This document shows positions 42,952 to 49,373 of a stretch of 64,000 nt of DNA, one piece after another (the stretch's first letter is position 1; every line of letters begins with the position of its first letter). The stretch is from JAJPGZ01 sp038229295. Its GTDB lineage: Bacteria > Verrucomicrobiota > Verrucomicrobiia > Chthoniobacterales > UBA10450. The notes under the pieces are model-generated. The model was not told the DNA's origin. It ran no database searches and was given only the letters and a program-made list of their open reading frames with translations. A program made the translations under genes and the position numbers. The stretch spans positions 1 to 64,000 of the forward strand of contig JBBROO010000008.1 of the NCBI GenBank assembly GCA_038229295.1. The letters are read 5' to 3'.

Positions 42952-44727
42952 TTAGCCGCTCTTCTTTTCTGACGCGAGTTTGATTCCCAAATCGCGCAAC
43001 TGGCGTGGATCGACATCGGCGGGTGATTGCGACATCAAATCCATCCCGCGATTATTTTTCGGGAACGCCATCACATCGCGGATCGATTCTTCGCCGCAGA
43101 CCAGCATGACCAGGCGATCGAGACCGAGCGCAATGCCGCCGTGCGGCGGCGCGCCCAGTTTAAAGGCGCGAAGCAAATGGCCGAACATCGATTGTCGATC
43201 TTCCGCGCTGATCCCGAGGGCTTCGAACATCTTCTCCTGTAATTCCGGTTCGAAGATTCGCATGCTGCCGCCGCCGATCTCGACGCCGTTCAAGACAACG
43301 TCGTAAGCTTCCGCGCGAATCTCGCCGAACTTTTTCGCTTCAAGCAGCGCCATGTCTTCCGCTTTCGGCCGCGTGAACGGATGATGCACCGCGTTCCATT
43401 TGTTTTCCTCCGCGCTGAATTGGAGCAATGGAAAATCGGTCACCCAAAGAAAATCCAACTGCGCAAGATCGACAATCAATTTTTGCATCTCGGCGATGCG
43501 TAATCGAATTCGGCCGAGCACTTCACAGGCGATGTCCCATTTGTCCGCCGCGAACAAAATCAAATCGCCTTCTTCGATCTCTAACTTCGTTTGCAACGCC
43601 GCCTTCTCTGCGTCGCTGAAAAATTTCACGATCGGCGATTTCCATTCCCCGCCCTCGATCTTGATGAACGCGAGTCCTTTCGCGCCAAAGTTTTTTGCGA
43701 TCTCCGTTAGCTCGTCGGTCTGACCAATCGTTAGCAGCGCAAACTTCTTCGCGTTGATCGCCTTCACCACGCCGCCGGAATCGAGTGCTCCGCGGAAAAC
43801 TTTGAAGCTACTGGCGCGAAACTCTTCGCTCAGATCGACAAGTTCCATTCCGAAACGTCGGTCGGGTTTGTCGCTGCCGAATCGACTGATTGCTTCCCGA
43901 TACGTTAGCCGTTCGAACGGCGTCTTGATGTCGATCTTGCGCGACGCTTTGAAGATGGCCGCGAGCATTCCTTCAGTCAGCGTGTAGATGTCCTCCGGCT
44001 CGACGAACGACGCTTCGATGTCGATCTGGGTGAATTCCGGTTGCCGATCGGCGCGCAAATCTTCATCGCGAAAACATTTCGCGATCTGAAAATATTTTTC
44101 GACACCGCCGACCATGAGCAGCTGCTTGTATTGCTGCGGCGCCTGCGGCAGCGCGTAAAATTTTCCCGGCGTCAATCGGCTCGGCACCAAAAAATCCCGC
44201 GCGCCTTCCGGCGTGCTCTTCGAAAGAATCGGCGTCTCGACCTCGATGAATCCCTGGCTATCGAGAAAATCGCGCGTCGCTTTGGTAACTTGATGTCGCA
44301 GCCGCAGATTGCGCGCGAGTCGCGGTCGGCGCAGATCGAAATAGCGATAGGTCAGCCGGAGATCTTCGTTGTGAATGTCGGCGTCAATCGCGAACGGCAA
44401 ATCGTCCGCGCGATTGAGCACGTGCAATTCCGTTGGCACAACTTCGATATCGCCGGTTGCCAATTTCGGATTTTCCGTTCCGGGCACACGCGGCGCGACT
44501 TTTCCTGAAATCTGAATCACATCTTCGCTGCGCAAATGATGAGACTGCTTCGCGAGATCGGCATTTTCCTCCGGTCGGAAGACAACTTGCGTGAGACCTT
44601 CGCGATCACGCAGATCGATGAAAATCACCCCGCCGTGATCACGCGATCCGTGCACCCATCCGGCCAGCGTCGCCTGCTTGCCGATGTCGATCTTGCGAAG
44701 TGAATTGCAATCGTGCGTGCGGTACAT
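42952..44727 (-). CDS. aspS: Aspartyl-tRNA synthetase
   Basis: The roughly 591-residue class II synthetase has an N-terminal OB-fold anticodon-binding domain (YRTHDCNSLRKIDIGKQATLAGWVHGSRDHGG), motif 2 FQIAKCFRDEDLRADRQPEFTQIDIE near residue 210, a bacterial GAD insert at about 290-430 and motif 3 HGGIALGLDRLVMLVCGEESIRDVMAFP near 540. The start is ATG 44727; a TTG at 44736 overlaps the hisS stop as TTGA and could be used too. Immediately downstream of hisS, it forms a synthetase pair. Copies of the dispersed 11-mer at 43192, 43465, 43928 and 44684 are accommodated in frame. Confidence 0.96.
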   Translation of the reverse strand: MYRTHDCNSLRKIDIGKQATLAGWVHGSRDHGGVIFIDLRDREGLTQVVFRPEENADLAKQSHHLRSEDVIQISGKVAPRVPGTENPKLATGDIEVVPTELHVLNRADDLPFAIDADIHNEDLRLTYRYFDLRRPRLARNLRLRHQVTKATRDFLDSQGFIEVETPILSKSTPEGARDFLVPSRLTPGKFYALPQAPQQYKQLLMVGGVEKYFQIAKCFRDEDLRADRQPEFTQIDIEASFVEPEDIYTLTEGMLAAIFKASRKIDIKTPFERLTYREAISRFGSDKPDRRFGMELVDLSEEFRASSFKVFRGALDSGGVVKAINAKKFALLTIGQTDELTEIAKNFGAKGLAFIKIEGGEWKSPIVKFFSDAEKAALQTKLEIEEGDLILFAADKWDIACEVLGRIRLRIAEMQKLIVDLAQLDFLWVTDFPLLQFSAEENKWNAVHHPFTRPKAEDMALLEAKKFGEIRAEAYDVVLNGVEIGGGSMRIFEPELQEKMFEALGISAEDRQSMFGHLLRAFKLGAPPHGGIALGLDRLVMLVCGEESIRDVMAFPKNNRGMDLMSQSPADVDPRQLRDLGIKLASEKKSG

Positions 44728-44732
44728 GCGAC

Positions 44733-45995
44733 TCAATAATTGGCCAATCTAAATAATTCACCTATTTGGGCGATCAACTCATCGTGGGGAACCAAACTCT
44801 CCCCGCGTGTGGCCATATCTTTCACTTTCACCTGCGGCCATTCGTCGCCGTAAAGAATGGCGAGAGTCGCGCCCAAATCTTCGGCGGTTTGAAATTGTTT
44901 GCCGACTTTGGCGGCGGCGAATGGGTAATCAACGCGATAACCTTTTTCTCGAAGCTGCTGGATTTGCGCGAGCGCATCGGCGCGGCGTTCTTCCTTCGCG
45001 ATGACGATGTAGATGTCGATCTTGCGTTCATCGCGCGCGGCCCTCTCCATTTGCTCGCGCGCTTGCTCGCGGTCGCGAATCAGTTCGCCGAGAACGACGT
45101 CGCCCATGGCGAAACCGAGTGCGGTCAACGAAACGGCGCCGTCGCTCAGTTGCCCGATTAAATTGTTGTAGCGTCCGCCGCCGGCGATGGCGCGCAGTTT
45201 CCCGGCGCGGTCAAAAACTTCGAACACCGTGCCGGTGTAGTAGGCGAGACCGCGCACGATGCGCACATCGATGTCGACATATTGGGCGAGATCGCGCGCG
45301 CCCAGACCATCGACCAGCCGGTCGAGTTTTTCGCTGCGACCGCCTTCCTGCAAGATCGACATCACCGGGTCGGCCAGTTCGCCCAGCTTCTCCGCCGTTT
45401 TCTCGCGCGGTTCGCGCTCAGATTTATCGATCGTCTGCAAGACTTCGTCCCAACGTTCGCTCGGCAATTTTTGTTTCTGCAAAAAATCGGTCCAGAATTC
45501 GCGGTCGCTGATTCGGACAACGAAATCCTTCTCCGTAAATCCAAACCCGCGCAGGATATCGATGCAGAGCGCGATCAGTTCGACATCGGCCGCGAAATCG
45601 CTTTCGCCGATGATGTCGCAGTTGAGCTGGTAATGCTCGCGCAAACGTCCGCGCTGTTGTTTCTCGTAGCGAAAGAATTGCCCAATGGAAAACCACTTCA
45701 GCGGTTTTTTGAATTCGCGGTCGTGCGCGGCGACGACGCGCGCGAGGGTCGGCGTTAATTCCGGACGCAGCGCGACTTCGCGTTCGCCCTTGTCGGTGAA
45801 GTTAAAAAGCTGGCCGATGATTTCGTGACCGCTCTTTTTTCGGTAAAGCTCGGTCGATTCCAGGATCGGCCCGTCCCATTCGACGAATCCGTAGCGGCGC
45901 GCGATCTCCCGCCATTGGGCGAAGATGTAATTTCGTGCGGCGCAATCGTTCGGCAAAAAATCGCGGAACCCGGGCAATGTTTGCATTGCGCTCAT
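44733..45995 (-). CDS. hisS: Histidyl-tRNA synthetase
   Basis: The 420-residue class II synthetase begins MQTLPGFRDFLPNDCAARNYIF, has VALRPELTPTLARV near residue 75, the motif 2 region FSIGQFFRYEKQQRGRLREHYQLNCDIIG near 108 and the HisRS-specific RGLAYYTGTVFEVF near 255, with an anticodon-binding domain at the end. The ATG 45995 start is chosen because the family begins a few residues before TLPGFRD. A dispersed 11-mer (46015) lies in the leader. Further copies lie at 45013 and 45352. It overlaps or abuts the aspS start downstream. Confidence 0.96.
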   Translation of the reverse strand: MSAMQTLPGFRDFLPNDCAARNYIFAQWREIARRYGFVEWDGPILESTELYRKKSGHEIIGQLFNFTDKGEREVALRPELTPTLARVVAAHDREFKKPLKWFSIGQFFRYEKQQRGRLREHYQLNCDIIGESDFAADVELIALCIDILRGFGFTEKDFVVRISDREFWTDFLQKQKLPSERWDEVLQTIDKSEREPREKTAEKLGELADPVMSILQEGGRSEKLDRLVDGLGARDLAQYVDIDVRIVRGLAYYTGTVFEVFDRAGKLRAIAGGGRYNNLIGQLSDGAVSLTALGFAMGDVVLGELIRDREQAREQMERAARDERKIDIYIVIAKEERRADALAQIQQLREKGYRVDYPFAAAKVGKQFQTAEDLGATLAILYGDEWPQVKVKDMATRGESLVPHDELIAQIGELFRLANY

Positions 45996-46119
45996 AAAAT
46001 GATGCGACCGCGCGATGTCGATCTTACGAAACAAGAGTGGAGATGAATAAACTCCCGCTGGAACGAGTCGGATACAGTCACGACGGAGAGCATCCGTTTA
46101 ACCAAAGCAAAGGACAAAT

Positions 46120-46554
46120 ATGAAACACACCAGATTAATGAAAATATTGGCCGCGGGTGCGGCAGGCGCGGTCGCATTGAGCACAGCTTTCGCGCAAACT
46201 GAAGCCACTACAACCACAACCAGCGCGGGTCTCGGCGGCGTGAGTGAGAGCACCACGACCACTTCGACTCTCAACGGCACGGGGACTATCTCGGCCTACA
46301 CGCCGGGTTCGGATTACATCCAGTTCCGTAGCGAAACGAGCACGGCGCCGGTGAAATATTATTACACCAAGAAGACCGTGTTGGTCGACCCAACAGGCCG
46401 CCAGGTGGAATGGACCGCGCTCAAGCCAGACATGCCGGTGACTTACACCTACGTCAAAGAAGGCGATCGCATGGTCGTGAGCAAAGTGACGTTGGCCAAG
46501 CCGATCGTGACCGAAAAGGAAACGACGACGACAACGACGACGACCCGGCCGTAA
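46120..46554 (+). CDS. Thr-rich secreted protein
   Basis: The 144-residue protein has a signal peptide with cleavage near AFAQT (residue 26), followed by a Thr/Ser-rich stretch (ATTTTTSAGLGG...STTTTSTLNG), a short folded-looking domain (YIQFRSETSTAPVKYYYTKKTVLVDPTGRQVEWTALKPDMPVTYTYV) and a final Thr run ETTTTTTTTRP. No family is recognised. A good AAGG ribosome site lies seven bases upstream (46109-46114), one of the clearest in the window, and a strong rho-independent terminator follows, which suggests high expression as a monocistron. Confidence 0.65.
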   Translation: MKHTRLMKILAAGAAGAVALSTAFAQTEATTTTTSAGLGGVSESTTTTSTLNGTGTISAYTPGSDYIQFRSETSTAPVKYYYTKKTVLVDPTGRQVEWTALKPDMPVTYTYVKEGDRMVVSKVTLAKPIVTEKETTTTTTTTRP

Positions 46555-46586
46555 GGCTTTGTCGAACTAGTTAGGCAAAATTCAAG

Positions 46587-46619
46587 GCGCCCGCGGTGAA
46601 AACTGCGGGCGCTTTTTTT
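46587..46619 (+). terminator. Rho-independent terminator of the Thr-rich protein gene
   Basis: The stem GCGCCCGC (46587-46594) pairs perfectly with GCGGGCGC (46605-46612), with a ten-base loop, and seven T residues follow (46613-46619). It lies 33 bp after the stop at 46554. It also separates this gene from the convergent galE and may work both ways. Confidence 0.9.
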
Positions 46620-46624
46620 GCGGC

Positions 46625-47596
46625 TTAATCCTCGTAACCGCGCGGAAATTTCTGGTGCCATTTCCAGGCGCTTTCCAGAATCGCGTCGAGCGATTCGAAC
46701 TTTGGTTGCCAGCCAAGTTCGCTTTTTATTTTCTCCGATGCCGCGACTAGCCGCGGCGGATCGCCTGGACGGCGCGGCTTTTCCACGATGTCGATCTTGC
46801 ACCCAGTCACTTTGCGAGCTGCGTCGATCACTTCTCGGACGCTCGAGCCGCCGCCGGTGCCGAGATTGTAGAATTCACTTTTTGGCGAATCGAGAGCGAG
46901 CATGTGCGCACGCGCAAGATCGACAATGTGGATGTAATCGCGAATGCAGGTGCCATCGGGCGTGCCGTAATCGGTCCCGTAAATTTCGACGTGCGATTTT
47001 TCTCCGAGCGCGACCTTGAGCACGTTCGGGATGAGATGCGTCTCGACGCGATGATGTTCTCCGAATTTTTCGGATGCGCCCGCGGCGTTGAAATAACGCA
47101 ACGCGACAAATCGCAGCTCGTGAATGTCGCCGTACCACCGCGAAACTTTTTCGAACGCGAGTTTTGATTCGCCGTAGGGATTGATGGGGCGATGCGGCAA
47201 ACTTTCGTCGATGGGCGAGCGCTCGGGTGTGCCGAAAATCGCGCACGTCGATGAAAAGACGAAACGCTTCACCTTCGCCGCGATCATGGCGTCTAGAAGA
47301 TTGATTCCGTTCGCGACGTTGTTGCGAAAATATTTCGACGGGTCGCGCATCGATTCGGAAACGAGTGCGCTGGCCGCAAAATGCATGACCGCATCCGGCC
47401 GATGTGTGGACAAGATCGACATCGTTCCTTGTCGATCTTGCAGATCGCCCTCCAGAAATCGCGCGCGGCCGTCGATCGCCGCGCGATGGCCTTCGCTCAG
47501 ATTATCGAGGATCGCGACTTCGTGGCCTTCATCGAGCAGAAGCTCCGCGCAGATGCTGCCGATGTAGCCCGCGCCGCCGACCACCAAAATTTTCAT
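46625..47596 (-). CDS. galE: UDP-glucose 4-epimerase
   Basis: The 323-residue SDR-type epimerase interconverts UDP-glucose and UDP-galactose. It has the NAD loop VVGGAGYIGS at the start, the Ser in FSSTCAIFG near residue 117, the YGESKLAFE catalytic Tyr-Lys near 143, and DYIHIVDLARAHMLAL near 237, the typical GalE block. The start is ATG 47596 (MKILVVGG). Dispersed 11-mers at 46788, 46916 and an inverted pair at 47412/47429 lie inside. Near residue 55 the pair encodes DLQDRQGTMSILSTH, where relatives usually have a short acidic loop. Confidence 0.93.
   Translation of the reverse strand: MKILVVGGAGYIGSICAELLLDEGHEVAILDNLSEGHRAAIDGRARFLEGDLQDRQGTMSILSTHRPDAVMHFAASALVSESMRDPSKYFRNNVANGINLLDAMIAAKVKRFVFSSTCAIFGTPERSPIDESLPHRPINPYGESKLAFEKVSRWYGDIHELRFVALRYFNAAGASEKFGEHHRVETHLIPNVLKVALGEKSHVEIYGTDYGTPDGTCIRDYIHIVDLARAHMLALDSPKSEFYNLGTGGGSSVREVIDAARKVTGCKIDIVEKPRRPGDPPRLVAASEKIKSELGWQPKFESLDAILESAWKWHQKFPRGYED
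47411..47440. repeat. Inverted pair of the dispersed 11-mer in galE
   Basis: CAAGATCGACA (47411-47421) and TGTCGATCTTG (47430-47440) are exact inverted copies separated by eight bases within the galE coding region. Confidence 0.95.
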
Positions 47597-47627
47597 CGCC
47601 GCCAACGTCGCCGGGTCTGGCGCTTAA

Positions 47628-48134
47628 TCAATCCAAAGCCGGCCGCGTCGAACCCTTCTTCTCCAGTCCCGCGATCATGCGTCGCGCAGTCGAATGTTTT
47701 TTGCGCGGATTCAAAACCTTGAGGCTTTGCTCGTTCGAACCCCATTGCAAAATGTCGATGTCGACATAACGCACGCCCCAACGTTTCATTTCGAGCCGGC
47801 TCGGTTTGTAGAGATCGATCGTGTTCGTGCCGACCAACGCCGTCCCGTAATCGTCGATCACATATTCCTGGTTCGTGTCGACAACGCGAAAGCGCGTCCC
47901 GAGCGGAAAGCGCGACCAATCCGCCGCTGCGCTCATGACGTGGCGGCCGGAAAGATATTCGCCGATGGCGTTACGCGGCCCGCCGCCTTTTTCAGCGCGA
48001 GCGTATGCGGTCGTTCGGACACGATGCATGCGATGGACATTAGTGGATGAAATCAGAGGCGACGGTTGTTGTTCGGCGCAACTCGCGAGTAAACATCCAG
48101 TCGCGATAACAACGGCAAGTTTTGTCGGGAACAT
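47628..48134 (-). CDS. 3D-domain (RlpA/MltA-like) lipoprotein
   Basis: The 168-residue protein has a signal peptide with lipobox LLASC near residue 19. It also has the 3D domain: VRTTAYARAEKGGG..., PLGTRFRVVDTNQEYVIDDYGTALVGTNTIDLYKPSRLEMKRWGVRYVDIDIL, with the three Asp that name the domain. This double-psi barrel module occurs in MltA-type lytic transglycosylases and related wall proteins, though catalytic machinery of MltA is not otherwise present. It is on the minus strand just upstream of galE, possibly cotranscribed. Confidence 0.78.
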   Translation of the reverse strand: MFPTKLAVVIATGCLLASCAEQQPSPLISSTNVHRMHRVRTTAYARAEKGGGPRNAIGEYLSGRHVMSAAADWSRFPLGTRFRVVDTNQEYVIDDYGTALVGTNTIDLYKPSRLEMKRWGVRYVDIDILQWGSNEQSLKVLNPRKKHSTARRMIAGLEKKGSTRPALD

Positions 48135-48203
48135 CGCCGGCTCAATAACATTGCAGCGCGCAGTGGCAAGCGATACTTTCCCGCGCGATTGTCGATCTTG
48201 TCC

Positions 48204-48833
48204 ATGCGCGCGCTGTCAACGAGTCAGGTTTTTGTCGCCGAAAATGTTGTGCTCGATGGCCGGCTCGCGCTTTTTCATGAGCGCGAACGCTGGCTTGCGA
48301 TTGCTGATCTCCATTTTGGTTACGAGCTCAGTCAACGGGCCGCCGGAAATCTTGTCCCGCTTTGGGGAATGCAAAGCATCGAATCGCGCTTGCAGGAATT
48401 GTTGCGCGATTACGATCCGGCGCGGCTGGTCTTGTTAGGCGATCTCGTGCACGACCGAGCCGGCGCTCGCGATCTCGCCACGCTCGTTCGGAAGCTGCGC
48501 GCATCGCGCGAAGTTCTTCTCATCGCCGGCAATCACGATCGCGGACTTCAAGATGTCGATCTTGTCGAGTCGTGGCAAAGCGACGGGTTTTACTTTCATC
48601 ACGGTCATTGCGCGCTCGAATCCGCCGACGGCATTCAGATCATCGGCCACCATCATCCCGCCGGTGTCGTCCGCGACGGCGCGGGATTGCGTTTGAAACT
48701 GCCGGCCTTTGTTCAACAAAAAAAATGTTGGATCATGCCTGCGTTTTCTCCGTGGGCAGCCGGAGCCGAATGGCCGCGCGACGAAGAAGGCCGCATCTGG
48801 CTTTGTTCGCCCGAACGGGTTCTCCAAACGTAA
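48204..48833 (+). CDS. PdeM-like metallophosphoesterase
   Basis: The 209-residue protein has the calcineurin-like metal motifs ADLHFGYE near residue 35 (DxH), LLGDLVHDRAGA near 80 (GDxxH), AGNHDRGL near 112 (GNHD) and HGHCA...IIGHHHPA near 132-150. It resembles the ligase-associated DNA damage response endonuclease PdeM, normally next to a DEXH helicase and ATP-dependent ligase, but neither is in the window. The start is ATG 48204; an in-frame TTG at 48189 comes from a dispersed 11-mer and adds MSILS. A further copy is at 48553. The stop is followed by a long hairpin element. Confidence 0.78.
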   Translation: MRALSTSQVFVAENVVLDGRLALFHERERWLAIADLHFGYELSQRAAGNLVPLWGMQSIESRLQELLRDYDPARLVLLGDLVHDRAGARDLATLVRKLRASREVLLIAGNHDRGLQDVDLVESWQSDGFYFHHGHCALESADGIQIIGHHHPAGVVRDGAGLRLKLPAFVQQKKCWIMPAFSPWAAGAEWPRDEEGRIWLCSPERVLQT

Positions 48834-48921
48834 GGTGGATCGCGACCTCCGGGCGCGATGACACAATTTTGGCGGCTGCGCCGCCCTTGCTTATCAACGC
48901 GCTCGGAGATCGCGTTCCACC
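48834..48921. repeat. Long hairpin element between convergent genes
   Basis: The 87 bp between the phosphoesterase and mscL stops is almost entirely a palindrome. The outer arms 48834-48850 and 48905-48921 match at 15 of 17 bases, the next segment (GGGCGCGATGA against TCAACGCGCTC) is partly complementary, and the centre is a perfect six-base stem GGCGGC/GCCGCC. It may be both a dispersed repeat unit and a bidirectional terminator. Confidence 0.75.
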
Positions 48922-49364
48922 TAGAGTTCGCTTGTGCAATGCGGGCAGCGCGTCGCTTTCACCGGAATGGTCATTGCGCAAGCCGGGCAATCTTTCGACA
49001 CCGGCGCGGTGTTTGGCTTCGGACGTTTCAGATTGTTGAAGAGGCGCACGACCAGGAAGATCGAGAACGAGACGATAATGAAATTCACGAAGAGCGTGAT
49101 GAACGCGCCGTAATTCCAAGTGATGGCACCGGCCTTGAGCGCGTCGGTTGTGTTTGTAAAGACAGTCGCGCCATCCTTTCCCGCCTTCAGCACGATGAAC
49201 TTGTTCGAAAAATCGAGACCGCCCGTGAGCACACTGATCGGCGGCATGATGAGGTCCTTGACTAACGACCCCACGATTCCGGTAAACGCAACGCCGATGA
49301 CGAGGCCGACGGCGAGATCGAACGCGTTTCCCTTAACCGCGAACTCTTTGAATTCTTTCCACAT
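48921..49364 (-). CDS. mscL: Large-conductance mechanosensitive channel with zinc-ribbon tail
   Basis: The 147-residue protein is MscL: FKEFAVKGNAFDLAVGLVIGVAFTGIVGSLVKDLIMPPIS (first helix and conserved loop), a second helix near residues 85-107 and the basic VVRLFNNLKRPK end. It opens in the inner membrane under osmotic downshock. Unlike E. coli MscL, it carries an added C-terminal CPAC...CPHC pair (residues 125-144), a zinc-ribbon-like tail. I am aware of such tails on MscL of some other bacteria, so it may be a lineage trait. No dispersed 11-mer is present. Confidence 0.93.
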   Translation of the reverse strand: MWKEFKEFAVKGNAFDLAVGLVIGVAFTGIVGSLVKDLIMPPISVLTGGLDFSNKFIVLKAGKDGATVFTNTTDALKAGAITWNYGAFITLFVNFIIVSFSIFLVVRLFNNLKRPKPNTAPVSKDCPACAMTIPVKATRCPHCTSEL

Positions 49365-49373
49365 GGCGCCGGT

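Noticed and set aside
48189..48203. TTG start giving MSILS before the PdeM-like protein
   Set aside because: Also made by the 11-mer; ATG 48204 is a better start.
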